The notes beneath the pieces are model-generated. The model was not told where the DNA came from. It ran no database searches and worked only from the letters and a program-made list of their open reading frames with translations. Shown here one piece after another: positions 1-8,800 of a stretch of DNA of 61,289 nucleotides (position 1 is its first letter; each line of letters begins with the position of its first letter). A program made the position numbers and the translations under genes. The stretch spans positions 67,346 through 128,634 of the forward strand of contig NZ_JACSPQ010000005.1 of NCBI RefSeq assembly GCF_014837055.1, written 5' to 3'. The stretch comes from Phocaeicola faecium. Its GTDB lineage: Bacteria; Bacteroidota; Bacteroidia; Bacteroidales; Bacteroidaceae.

Positions 1-9
1 AACCAAGTG

Positions 10-37
10 AAGAGAAGCATTGCTTCTCTTTTTTTAT
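10..37 (+). terminator. Rho-independent terminator of an upstream gene
   Basis: An AGAGAAGC/GCTTCTCT hairpin is followed at once by a run of seven or more T. It ends whatever gene lies left of the window. A second small hairpin (ATACCC, six-base loop, GGGTAT) follows at 49-66, just before the cysK promoter. Confidence 0.8.
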
Positions 38-64
38 TCCTACCCAATATACCCTAAAAAGGGT

Positions 65-96
65 ATTGCCGCAGTATCTGCTTTCCCGTACCTTTG
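65..96 (+). promoter_or_regulatory. Bacteroides-type promoter of cysK-metY
   Basis: The -7 box TACCTTTG (89-96) matches the TAnnTTTG consensus. ATTG at 65-68, 20 bp upstream, is a 3-of-4 match to the TTTG -33 box. The start codon at 124 lies 27 bp beyond the -7 box, so the in-frame ATG at 94 inside the box cannot be the real start. No SAM-type riboswitch fold was seen in the short leader. Confidence 0.6.
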
Positions 97-123
97 CTTC
101 CAGATAAATTAAAAATAAAAGTT

Positions 124-1071
124 ATGGCAAACATTAAAAAACAACTGACCGAACTTATCGGTAATACTCCTTTGCTGGAGTTGCAGAATATGTCAAAGTT
201 ACATCAGGCTCAGGCCACGGTAATAGCTAAGTTAGAGTATTTCAATCCGGGCGGAAGTGTGAAAGACCGCATTGCATTTGCGATGATTGAAGATGCCGAA
301 CGCAGAGGTATCCTGAAACCCGGATCGGTGATAATCGAACCTACCAGCGGAAATACCGGAGTGGGATTGGCGTGGGTTTCTACCGTAAAAGGTTATAAAA
401 CCATACTGACCATGCCCGAAACGATGAGCCTCGAACGTCAAAACCTGTTGCGTGCAATGGGTGCACAGCTTGTTCTTACTCCCGGAGCGAAAGGCATGAA
501 AGGAGCCATCGAAAAAGCCAACGAACTGCGTGATGCTACTCCCGGAGCGGTTATCTTGCAACAATTTGAGAATCCGGCAAATCCGGCGGCACACGTGCGT
601 ACCACAGCCGAAGAGATCTGGAGAGATACCGATGGGAAAGTAGATGTGTTCGTAGCCGGAGTAGGTACGGGCGGTACGCTGAGCGGCGTAGGCGAAGGGC
701 TGAAGAAGCATAACCCGAATATCGAAATCGTAGGTGTAGAACCGGATGCTTCGGCAGTGCTTTCGGGAGAAGCTCCGGGATTACATAAGATACAAGGAAT
801 TGGAGCCGGATTTGTTCCGAAAACTTATAATGCCGGTGTGGTAGACCGTATTATTCGTGTGACGGACAATGATGCCATCCGTACGGGCCGCGAGCTTTCG
901 TTGAACGAAGGACTGTTGGTGGGCATCTCGTCGGGAGCTGCAACTTATGCAACCTTGCAGTTGGCGCGCCAGCCCGAATACGCCGGAAAGAACATCGTAG
1001 TCTTACTGCCCGATACGGGAGAACGATACCTCTCTACGGTGCTTTACGCTTTTGAGGAATATCCACTTTAA
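124..1071 (+). CDS. cysK: Cysteine synthase A (O-acetylserine sulfhydrylase)
   Basis: PLP enzyme that makes L-cysteine from O-acetylserine and sulfide in the cytoplasm. With the start at 124 the protein has 315 residues, normal for the family. The Schiff-base lysine is K47 in NPGGSVKDR. The substrate loop PTSGNTG is at residues 73-79 and the phosphate-binding GTGGT at 181-185. The C-terminus carries the usual [11 protein letters not shown] segment. The reading frame extends upstream to 94, but that ATG lies inside the promoter -7 box, so 124 (MANIKKQ) is preferred. It is followed after 22 bp by metY on the same strand, making a sulfur-assimilation operon. CysK rather than CysM is inferred from length and motif spacing. 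Confidence 0.93.
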   Translation: MANIKKQLTELIGNTPLLELQNMSKLHQAQATVIAKLEYFNPGGSVKDRIAFAMIEDAERRGILKPGSVIIEPTSGNTGVGLAWVSTVKGYKTILTMPETMSLERQNLLRAMGAQLVLTPGAKGMKGAIEKANELRDATPGAVILQQFENPANPAAHVRTTAEEIWRDTDGKVDVFVAGVGTGGTLSGVGEGLKKHNPNIEIVGVEPDASAVLSGEAPGLHKIQGIGAGFVPKTYNAGVVDRIIRVTDNDAIRTGRELSLNEGLLVGISSGAATYATLQLARQPEYAGKNIVVLLPDTGERYLSTVLYAFEEYPL

Positions 1072-1093
1072 CCCCATAAAACAAATACAACTT

Positions 1094-2380
1094 ATGAGAA
1101 CGAATGATTTACATTTTGAGACATTGCAACTTCACGTAGGACAGGAGGCGGCAGACCCGACTACCGACGCGCGTGCCGTACCTATTTATCAGACTACTTC
1201 GTATGTGTTTCACAACTCGGAACACGCGGCGGCACGCTTTGCCTTACAAGACCCCGGCAATATTTACGGTCGTCTGACCAATCCCACGCAGGAGGTGTTC
1301 GAGAAACGAATGGCTGCGCTTGAGGGCGGGGTTGCCGCTCTTGCCGTGGCTTCGGGAGCAGCTGCCATAGCCTATACATTTCAGAACATTACACGTGCGG
1401 GAGACCATATCGTGGCGGCAAACACCATTTACGGCGGAACGTATAACCTGCTGGCGCATACCTTGCCGGTTTCGGGCGTAATCACCACGTTTGTCGACCC
1501 CTCGGCTCCGGCAAATTTCGAGGCAGCCATCCGTCCGGAGACCAAACTGATTTTCATCGAAACCCTCGGTAATCCGCATTCCAACATTGTGGATATGGAA
1601 GCCGTGGCGGAAATAGCGCATCGGCATCACATTCCCCTTGTGGTGGACAACACGTTCGGAACTCCGTACTTGATTCGTCCCATCGAACACGGTGCAGACA
1701 TCGTGGTACACTCTGCCACGAAGTTTATCGGCGGACACGGAACCAGCCTCGGCGGAGTTATCGTAGACGGCGGTACGTTCGACTGGCAGGCTTCGGGCAA
1801 GTTTCCGCAACTCACCGAACCCGACCCCTGCTATCACGGCATCCGTTTTACGGAGGTGGCAGGAAAAGCAGCCTTTGTAGTCCGCGTGCGGGCCATCTTG
1901 CTGCGCGATACGGGGGCAGCCATCAGTCCGTTTAACGCCTTCCTGCTTTTGCAGGGATTAGAAACCCTTTCGCTCCGTGTGGAACGCCATGTGGAAAACG
2001 CACTGAAGATTGTTGATTTCCTGAAGAGTCACCCCCGGATAGAAGCCGTTCATCATCCCGTCCTGCCCGAACACCCCGACCACGCGCTCTACTTGCGCTA
2101 TTTCCCCAAAGGGGCAGGTTCGATTTTTACAGTGGATGTAAAAGGCGGAATACGCGAGGCACAGAAGTTTATCGATGCGTTAGAAATCTTCTCGCTTTTG
2201 GCTAACGTAGCCGATATGAAGTCGCTGGTCATCCATCCCGCTACCACAACCCACTCGCAGCTTACCGAGCGTGAGATGGAAGAGCAACATATCAAGCCGG
2301 GAACGGTTCGCCTCTCCATCGGTACGGAGCACGTAGACGACCTGATAGCCGACCTCGACCGCGCGCTGTCTCAAATATAA
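1094..2380 (+). CDS. metY: O-acetylhomoserine sulfhydrylase (Cys/Met metabolism PLP enzyme)
   Basis: Converts O-acetylhomoserine and sulfide (or methanethiol) to homocysteine or methionine. The 428-residue length fits MetY-type enzymes better than the roughly 390-residue MetB/MetC enzymes. The PLP lysine is K210 in [12 protein letters not shown], and the cofactor-binding YGRLTNPT segment is at residues 58-65. The start at 1094 ([12 protein letters not shown]) is chosen; the frame is open from 1052 but that would overlap cysK. It is likely co-transcribed with cysK. The last 10 bp overlap the 3' end of the convergent response-regulator gene, so there is no room for a terminator between them. 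Confidence 0.9.
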   Translation: MRTNDLHFETLQLHVGQEAADPTTDARAVPIYQTTSYVFHNSEHAAARFALQDPGNIYGRLTNPTQEVFEKRMAALEGGVAALAVASGAAAIAYTFQNITRAGDHIVAANTIYGGTYNLLAHTLPVSGVITTFVDPSAPANFEAAIRPETKLIFIETLGNPHSNIVDMEAVAEIAHRHHIPLVVDNTFGTPYLIRPIEHGADIVVHSATKFIGGHGTSLGGVIVDGGTFDWQASGKFPQLTEPDPCYHGIRFTEVAGKAAFVVRVRAILLRDTGAAISPFNAFLLLQGLETLSLRVERHVENALKIVDFLKSHPRIEAVHHPVLPEHPDHALYLRYFPKGAGSIFTVDVKGGIREAQKFIDALEIFSLLANVADMKSLVIHPATTTHSQLTEREMEEQHIKPGTVRLSIGTEHVDDLIADLDRALSQI

Positions 2381-3006
2381 TACTCCATTGCATCGACAAT
2401 GCCGGCACGAAGCGCGTAACGAACCGCTTCGTGCGCATTGTTTACTTGCAGTTTCCGGAAGATGTTCTTGCGGTGAGTCATTACCGTATATACACTCAAG
2501 AAACGTTCCGATGCTATCTCCTTCGTGGTCTTGCCCATTGCCATTGCTTTCAGTATCTCTTTTTCAGTGGCAGTAAGTGGTGAATCATCCTCTTGGGTTT
2601 TCGTCTCTTTCTCCAACAGGGCAGAGGCTTTGGCGCATATAAACGGAATGCCGTTTTTAGCCTTCTCTAAACACGATTCGATTTCATCGAGCGATGAATC
2701 CTTCATCAAGATGCTGAATTTCGGATTACTGAATACCATGCGCCGGATGAACTCCTCGCTCAGTGCGTCGCTGAAAAGAATAAACAGCGAGGCAGGAAAA
2801 CGCTCTTTCACCACAAGCAGCTGTTCGGCAGTGCAGTCGAAAAGCGTATAGTCGATAACCGCAACCGCCCTTTCTTCCGTCAGCAGCTTTTTAGTCAGTA
2901 CATGGATGTCGTCAGCTTCCAAAACCTTGTCGAAACGTGTTATAGCGATAGTCTTCATACCCATACGGGTTATAGCTTGATTGTCGGAGAGGATTAAAGT
3001 ATTCAT
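2371..3006 (-). CDS. LuxR/NarL-type response regulator (orphan)
   Basis: A 211-residue protein with an N-terminal receiver domain (about 1-120) and a C-terminal LuxR helix-turn-helix (about 142-205, with [22 protein letters not shown]). The receiver keeps candidate key residues: acidic D8, phospho-acceptor D52, S79 in the Thr/Ser position and K102. It may therefore be phosphorylated, although the sequence around D52 (VIDYTLFD) is unusual. No histidine kinase is encoded nearby. It lies 11 bp downstream of the ADP-ribosyltransferase-like gene on the same strand, so it may be read from that gene's promoter. Its 3' end overlaps metY by 10 bp. Control of the sulfur genes is possible but unsupported. 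Confidence 0.85.
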   Translation of the reverse strand: MNTLILSDNQAITRMGMKTIAITRFDKVLEADDIHVLTKKLLTEERAVAVIDYTLFDCTAEQLLVVKERFPASLFILFSDALSEEFIRRMVFSNPKFSILMKDSSLDEIESCLEKAKNGIPFICAKASALLEKETKTQEDDSPLTATEKEILKAMAMGKTTKEIASERFLSVYTVMTHRKNIFRKLQVNNAHEAVRYALRAGIVDAMEYYI

Positions 3007-3017
3007 TTTGTTCTTTG

Positions 3018-3440
3018 TTACGGATTGGGAAACTCGTAATCTATTTCGCGGAGCAGGAAGAAACCTTTTATGTTGGTATTTTGCGGCAGAGGCTGTCCGT
3101 TTTCGCTCATCACATCCTCCAAAAGGCGGTAAGCCTCTTTGAGGTCTTGCAAATACATGGAATCCATTAAGTCCATATATCGTCCTAAATCAATGATTGC
3201 GCCTATCACGCTCGGATTTTTAACTGACGAATACTTACGCTTGGTCGTTTTTTCAGCATATTGCAAGGCTCGCGTTGCGTTATTCTTCCAGAAATAGACT
3301 CCGTGTCCTAACCAATCATAATCATTGGTGCTTGTAGTGAGGATGTCATCACCGGATAAAACTTTGTCTACAACGGACTTATCGCATCCGTGAAAGCCTA
3401 TTATCAACCCCGGACGACGGGAATATATAGTATCTTTCAT
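3018..3440 (-). CDS. PARP-like ADP-ribosyltransferase-fold protein, possible toxin
   Basis: A 140-residue protein. Residues 15-18 (GFHG, H17) and 44-50 (LGHGVYF, Y49) match the H-G ... G-x-G-[IV]-Y-F signature of PARP-like ADP-ribosyltransferases, followed by an alanine/tyrosine helix (RALQYAEK) as in PARPs. E132 near the C-terminus is the only candidate for the third catalytic residue, and that assignment is weak. From memory, relatives with the NDYDWLGHGVYFW segment run to about 200 residues, so this copy may have lost an internal or C-terminal part. Its start overlaps the stop of the upstream 63-residue gene (ATGA), which implies translational coupling as in toxin-antitoxin pairs. ADP-ribosylation and toxicity are inferences. 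Confidence 0.6.
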   Translation of the reverse strand: MKDTIYSRRPGLIIGFHGCDKSVVDKVLSGDDILTTSTNDYDWLGHGVYFWKNNATRALQYAEKTTKRKYSSVKNPSVIGAIIDLGRYMDLMDSMYLQDLKEAYRLLEDVMSENGQPLPQNTNIKGFFLLREIDYEFPNP

Positions 3441-3628
3441 GGATAATAGACTTTGGAGAGCTGATTCTTATTATCCAGCAAACCGATTTCTCTCAAGAAT
3501 TTAGCGGACTCTTCCTTTGAGGACAGAATCTTCTTTCTCGCTTTCCTCATGCGTTTTTCGCGCGGGGTGAGCGATTTGCGCGCCTTTTTTGAGGAGGTTC
3601 CTTTGATAGGAGTGGTTGTTGCTGTCAT
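3437..3628 (-). CDS. Small basic protein, possible partner or antitoxin of the ART-like protein
   Basis: A 63-residue protein with a Lys/Arg-rich first half (KKARKSLTPREKRMRKARKK) and a compact C-terminal part reading SAKFLREIGLLDNKNQLSKVYYP-like, the sort of short tail seen in antitoxin-like proteins. It is the first gene of a unit with its own consensus promoter (3649-3679) and overlaps the next gene by 4 bp. There is no recognisable DNA-binding fold, but the charge would allow nucleic-acid binding. The antitoxin role rests only on gene order and coupling. Confidence 0.6.
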   Translation of the reverse strand: MTATTTPIKGTSSKKARKSLTPREKRMRKARKKILSSKEESAKFLREIGLLDNKNQLSKVYYP

Positions 3629-3648
3629 GCGTTATCGATTTCTTTTCA

Positions 3649-3679
3649 CAAAGATACTAATTTCTATGTCACTATCAAA
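3649..3679 (-). promoter_or_regulatory. Consensus promoter of the small-protein/ART unit
   Basis: Read on the minus strand: TTTG (3679-3676), 19 bp, TATCTTTG (3656-3649), 21 bp before the start codon at 3628. It is a perfect match to the Bacteroides primary sigma consensus. Confidence 0.8.
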
Positions 3680-3789
3680 TGATGGTAGAGATTATTTCAT
3701 ACGGAAAGACAAACAGAAATCCTTACTGATATTTCAATATCCGTTGAGATGTTTAATAATGAATGTGTGGAAAAACTTATATTAGGAAG

Positions 3790-3864
3790 TGGGCGTTGAC
3801 GGATTCGAACCGCCGACCCTCTGCTTGTAAGGCAGATGCTCTGAACCAGCTGAGCTAAACGCCC
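3790..3864 (-). tRNA. tRNA-Val (anticodon TAC)
   Basis: A 75-nt cloverleaf on the minus strand: acceptor GGGCGTT/AACGCCC, D-arm GCTCAG, anticodon arm CTGCC-TTACAAG-CAG with anticodon TAC, T-arm GGTTCGAATCC, discriminator A. CCA is not encoded. It is the last of three identical copies. Confidence 0.96.
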
Positions 3865-3899
3865 GAAGGGGGAAATTTTTCAAATTTACTTTTGGACTG

Positions 3900-3974
3900 T
3901 GGGCGTTGACGGATTCGAACCGCCGACCCTCTGCTTGTAAGGCAGATGCTCTGAACCAGCTGAGCTAAACGCCC
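3900..3974 (-). tRNA. tRNA-Val (anticodon TAC), second copy
   Basis: Identical in sequence to the copy at 3790-3864 and 35 bp upstream of it in the direction of transcription. The spacers between the copies do not resemble each other. Confidence 0.96.
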
Positions 3975-4015
3975 CAAAAGCTATGTGCTTCCGAGAACAA
4001 GTTTTCGTTTTTGAG

Positions 4016-4090
4016 TGGGCGTTGACGGATTCGAACCGCCGACCCTCTGCTTGTAAGGCAGATGCTCTGAACCAGCTGAGCTAAACGCCC
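4016..4090 (-). tRNA. tRNA-Val (anticodon TAC), first copy of the operon
   Basis: Identical to the other two copies and closest to the shared promoter at 4117-4147, so the three genes probably form one transcript. Confidence 0.96.
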
Positions 4091-4116
4091 GAAGGTCTTG
4101 TTCTCATTTGCGGTTG

Positions 4117-4147
4117 CAAAGGTACAGCTTTATTTTAAATCTCCAAA
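4117..4147 (-). promoter_or_regulatory. Consensus promoter of the tRNA-Val operon
   Basis: Minus strand: TTTG (4147-4144), 19 bp, TACCTTTG (4124-4117), about 26 bp before the first tRNA. Box sequences and spacing are the same as in the tRNA-His promoter at 61032-61062. Confidence 0.85.
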
Positions 4148-4246
4148 CATTTGCGGTAATTTTTTTACGTTTTTGCTGCAATTTTTTCGCGAAGGCGGTT
4201 GCGGATGCCCGCTTTCCGGTGGGTATTTTACCGTTTTTGCCGAAGA

Positions 4247-4344
4247 TTTTTATAACCCGGCTTGGTGGGTTGTACGACTCACCTTAGCGGGTTATATAAC
4301 TCATCAGGGTGGGTTGTATAACTCTCCATGCCGGGTTATAGAAT
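4247..4344. repeat. Intergenic array with 22-bp period, palindromic-core type
   Basis: Five 10-bp cores start at 4247, 4269, 4291, 4313 and 4335, exactly 22 bp apart. The inner cores are GTTGTACGAC, GTTATATAAC and GTTGTATAAC, perfect or near palindromes. The 12-bp linkers follow TCnnCnnnGnGG. The array is bounded by an 11-bp inverted repeat, TATAACCCGGC (4251-4261) and GCCGGGTTATA (4330-4340). It fills the 465-bp gap between the tRNA-Val promoter and the trpS 3' end. The geometry is that of the other arrays but the core letters differ. Confidence 0.85.
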
Positions 4345-4555
4345 GGTTGAGAAAGAAATGAGGAACAGTTGCCGACAGGCGGAGGTTTTTATGGGGATGA
4401 AGAAGAAAGAGGTCGGTATAAATGTCTGGAAGCGAGTATAAAAAATACGGATTCTTATAGAGATGTGCCGGCTCTTTGGGGTAGAACCGGAGGTGTCTGT
4501 AAGAATCCGTATCGGTATATGAAGGCTTCCCGCAGCGGCGGGAGGCTTTGCGGGA

Positions 4556-5647
4556 TTACTCGGCAAAACGTTTGGCTTGTTCGGCTATCAGCGCTTCGTC
4601 ATCGAAATAGTTAATCTTCATTGCGCGGCGCACCTCACTCATGGTTTGTGCGGCAGCTTCGCGCGCCACTTCGCAGCCCTTCTTCAGCATATCGTAGATG
4701 GCAGGGATGTCTTTTTCGTAGGCTTTGCGGCGTTCGCGGATGGGCGTAAGCTCTTCCTGCATAATGGCGGCAAGGAATTTCTTTACCTTCATATCGCCCA
4801 GTCCGCCGCGCGTATAGTGAGCCTTCAGTTCGTCCAAGTTCGGATAGTCGGGCAGGTAACGCTCGAAGTGTTCGGGGCGGCAGAAAGCGTCGAGATACGT
4901 AAACACGGTGTTTCCTTCCAGTTTTCCGGGGTCGCTCACCTTGATGTGGGTGGGGTCGGTATACATGCTCTTTACCTTCTTTTCCACCTCGTCGGCAGTA
5001 TCCGACAGGTAGATGCAGTTGCCCAATGACTTGCTCATCTTTGCCTTTCCGTCTGTTCCCGGTAGGCGCAGGCAGGCAGCGTTATCGGGCAGAAGGATTT
5101 CCGGTTCTACCAGCGTTTCGCCATAAATGTAGTTGAAGCGGCGCACGATTTCGCGCGTCTGCTCAATCATCGGCTCTTGGTCTTCACCAACGGGTACGGT
5201 GGTAGCCTTAAATGCCGTGATGTCTGCCGCTTGGCTGATGGGGTAGGTGAAGAAGCCCACGGGGATGCTTGATTCGAACTTGCGCATCTGTATTTCGGTC
5301 TTTACCGTAGGATTGCGCTGGAGGCGCGATACGCTAACCAAGTCCATGAAGTAAAAAGTCAGTTCGCAAAGTTCCGGAATCTGCGACTGGATGAAGATGG
5401 TAGACTTGGCGGGGTCGAGCCCTACGGCAAGATAATCCAACGCTACTTCGATTACGTTCTGACGTACCTTTTCGGGATTTTCTATATTGTCGGTCAACGC
5501 CTGTCCGTCGGCCTCAAAAATAAATATCTTATCATACAATCCTGAGTTTTGAAGTTCTACGCGACGGCGTAACGAACCTACGTAATGTCCGATATGTAGT
5601 TTGCCGGTCGGACGGTCGCCGGTCAAGATAATTTTTTCTTTTCCCAT
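4556..5647 (-). CDS. trpS: Tryptophanyl-tRNA synthetase
   Basis: Class I aminoacyl-tRNA synthetase charging tRNA-Trp. The class signature HIGH is at residues 18-21 and KMSKS at 203-207 of a 363-residue protein. The ATG at 5647 ([15 protein letters not shown]) is used; an in-frame TTG two codons upstream is less likely. It stands alone, divergent from carB, with a consensus promoter 32 bp upstream. At 363 residues it is slightly longer than the roughly 330-residue enzyme of many bacteria, with the extra residues in the C-terminal helical part. Confidence 0.95.
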   Translation of the reverse strand: MGKEKIILTGDRPTGKLHIGHYVGSLRRRVELQNSGLYDKIFIFEADGQALTDNIENPEKVRQNVIEVALDYLAVGLDPAKSTIFIQSQIPELCELTFYFMDLVSVSRLQRNPTVKTEIQMRKFESSIPVGFFTYPISQAADITAFKATTVPVGEDQEPMIEQTREIVRRFNYIYGETLVEPEILLPDNAACLRLPGTDGKAKMSKSLGNCIYLSDTADEVEKKVKSMYTDPTHIKVSDPGKLEGNTVFTYLDAFCRPEHFERYLPDYPNLDELKAHYTRGGLGDMKVKKFLAAIMQEELTPIRERRKAYEKDIPAIYDMLKKGCEVAREAAAQTMSEVRRAMKINYFDDEALIAEQAKRFAE

Positions 5648-5679
5648 AGTCAAATATGTTGTTTACTTTTAAATTGCAG

Positions 5680-5711
5680 CAAAGATAACTAAATACTTTG
5701 TTTTCTTCAAA
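5680..5711 (-). promoter_or_regulatory. Consensus promoter of trpS
   Basis: Minus strand: TTTG (5711-5708), 20 bp, TATCTTTG (5687-5680). Its position supports the start at 5647. Confidence 0.8.
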
Positions 5712-5802
5712 ATAAATTGTTTCTTTGCATAAATGAGGAGATGACGAATCGGCAGTTGTCCGACGGGCTATCTACCGATAGATATTGGTAACCGGAAGAA
5801 AA

Positions 5803-5836
5803 CTTGGTATCTTCATATCCTGAAAACATACCTTTG
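5803..5836 (+). promoter_or_regulatory. Probable carB promoter
   Basis: TACCTTTG at 5829-5836 lies 29 bp before the start codon. The best -33 candidate is CTTG at 5803-5806 with a 22-bp spacer, which is weaker than elsewhere in the window. Confidence 0.55.
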
Positions 5837-5865
5837 CAGAAACCATAACAAAACTATCTATAACG

Positions 5866-8800
5866 ATGAAAAAAGAATTAAAGAAAGTCTTAGTCTTAGG
5901 TTCAGGGGCACTGAAAATCGGACAAGCAGGTGAATTTGATTATTCGGGTTCGCAAGCACTGAAAGCTTTGCGCGAAGAAGGTATCCGCTCTGTATTAATT
6001 AATCCCAATATTGCTACTATCCAAACCTCGGAAGGCATCGCCGACCAAGTTTATTTCCTTCCCGTTACTCCTTATTTCGTGACGGAAATTATCAAGAAAG
6101 AACGTCCGGACGGCATTTTGCTGGCGTTTGGCGGACAAACAGCGTTAAACTGCGGTACGGAGCTTTATCGTAACGGAGTGTTGAAAGAATATGGTGTAGA
6201 GGTGTTGGGAACATCGGTAGAAGCCATCATGTATACCGAAGACCGCGACTTGTTTGTGAAGAAGCTGGACGAAGTGGAACTGAAGACTCCGATAAGCCAA
6301 GCGGTGGAAAACATGGAGGATGCTTTGACGGCTGCCCGCCGCATCGGTTATCCGGTCATGATTCGTTCGGCGTATGCGTTGGGCGGTTTGGGTAGCGGTA
6401 TCTGCCCGAATGAAGAAAAGTTTATCGAACTGGCGGAAAGCGCATTTACCTTCTCGCCGCAGATTTTGGTGGAAGAATCGCTGAAAGGATGGAAAGAAAT
6501 AGAGTTTGAGGTGATTCGCGATGCGAACGACCACTGTTTTACGGTGGCAAGCATGGAGAACTTCGACCCGCTGGGTATCCATACGGGCGAATCCATCGTG
6601 GTGGCTCCCACCTGTTCGCTTACCGCAGCGCAGGTTACCATGCTGCAGGAACTCTCCAAACAGTGCATCCGTCACCTCGGAATCGTGGGAGAATGTAACA
6701 TCCAGTATGCATTCAATGCCGATACCGACGATTACCGTATCATCGAGGTAAATGCCCGCTTGAGCCGTTCATCTGCATTGGCATCGAAAGCTACGGGGTA
6801 TCCGTTGGCGTTTGTGGCGGCTAAGATTGCGTTGGGCTATACGCTGGACGAAATCGGCGAAATGGGTACGCCCAACTCGGCATACGTAGCTCCGTCGCTC
6901 GATTACCTGATTTGCAAGATTCCGCGCTGGGACTTGACGAAGTTCGTAGGCGTATCGCGCCGCATCGGTTCGAGCATGAAATCGGTGGGCGAAATCATGT
7001 CTATCGGGCGCACGTTCGAAGAAATTATTCAGAAAGGGTTGCGTATGGTAGGACAGGGTATGCACGGCTTTGTGGGTAACGACCATACGAGATTCGATAA
7101 TCTGGACGATGAGCTGGCTAATCCTACCGACTTGCGTATTTTCGCCATCGCTCAGGCGTTGGAAGAAGGATACAGCATTGAGCGTATCTTTGAACTGACG
7201 AAGATTGACCCGTGGTTCATTGGCAAGCTGAAGAACATCGTCGACTATAAAGCCAAGTTACAGACTTATAACTCGCTGGAAGAACTTCCGGCAGATGTGC
7301 TTCGTGAGGCAAAGGTATTGGGCTTCTCCGACTTCCAGATAGCACGCTTCGTGCTGAAGCCGAAGAGCGGAAACATGGAGAAAGAAAACCTTGCCGTGCG
7401 CGAGTATCGTAAGAAATTAGGTATCCTTCCGGCTGTGAAGCGCATCAATACCGTGGCTTCGGAACATCCCGAACTGACGAATTACCTTTACATGACATAC
7501 GCAGTAGAAGGGCATGACATTAATTTCTACAAACATGAGAAATCGGTAGTGGTACTCGGTTCAGGAGCATACCGCATCGGTTCGTCGGTTGAATTCGACT
7601 GGTGTTCGGTCAATGCCATCCAGACTGCCCGTAAGTTGGGCTATAAGTCCATCATGATTAATTACAATCCCGAAACCGTATCTACGGACTACGACATGTG
7701 CGACCGTCTGTATTTCGACGAACTCTCGTTCGAACGTGTGTTGGATGTAATTGATTTGGAACAGCCTCGCGGTGTCATCGTTTCGGTAGGCGGACAGATA
7801 CCGAATAACCTCGCCATGAAACTCTACCGCCAGTCTGTACCTATCCTCGGAACCTCGCCCATCTCTATCGACCGTGCCGAAAACCGTAATAAGTTCTCTG
7901 CCATGCTCGACCAATTAGGCATCGATCAACCTGCTTGGCAAGAGCTGACCAGCCTTGACGATGTAAAAGAGTTCGTAAAGAAAGTAGGCTATCCGGTATT
8001 GGTACGTCCGTCGTACGTACTGAGCGGTGCGGCGATGAACGTCTGCTACGACCAAGAAGAGCTGGAACGCTTCTTGCAGATGGCGAGCGAAGTATCGAAG
8101 GAATATCCGGTAGTGGTATCGCAGTTCATGCAGGAGACAAAAGAAATAGAGTTCGACGCTGTGGCACAAAACGGTGAGGTAGTGGAATACGCCATCTCCG
8201 AACACATCGAATACGCCGGCGTACATTCGGGCGATGCAACCCTTGTATTCCCGGCACAGAAGATTTATTTCTCTACCGCCCGCGAAATCAAGCGCATCAG
8301 TCGCCGCATAGCTAAGGAACTGAACATCTCCGGTCCGTTTAACATCCAGTTCCTTGCCAAGAAGAATGAAGTGAAGGTAATCGAATGTAACCTCCGTGCT
8401 TCGCGCAGCTTCCCCTTCGTATCGAAGGTATTGAAACGCAATTTCATAGAAACGGCTACCCGTATCATGCTCGACGCTCCGTATGCTAAGCCCGACAAAT
8501 CAGCCTTCGATATCGACCGCATCGGCGTAAAAGCCTCACAGTTCTCGTTCGCCCGCTTACAGAATGCCGACCCGGTATTGGGTGTCGACATGTCATCGAC
8601 CGGTGAAGTAGGCTGTCTGGGTGATGACTTCAACGAAGCCCTGCTGAATGCGATGATTGCTACCGGTTACAAGATACCTCAAAAATCAGTATTGTTCTCT
8701 TCAGGTGCAACGAAATCGAAAGTCGACTTACTCGATGCCAGTCACATGCTGAGTCAAAAAGGATATACGCTTTACGCTACGGCGGGAACAGCCGCATTCC

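Noticed and set aside
1..123. Riboswitch upstream of cysK-metY
   Set aside because: Only 27 bases lie between the -7 box and the start codon, too short for a SAM or similar riboswitch, and the hairpin at 49-66 is upstream of the promoter.
4267..4344. CRISPR-like periodic repeat
   Set aside because: The period is 22 bp, both the core and the linker vary, there is no constant repeat of 25 bp or more, and no cas genes are present. The same holds for the six other arrays.
4098..4361. Plus-strand reading frame of 87 residues between tRNA-Val and trpS
   Set aside because: It is composed of the tRNA promoter and the 22-bp-period array read through, with no ribosome-binding context and a repeat-derived amino-acid pattern.
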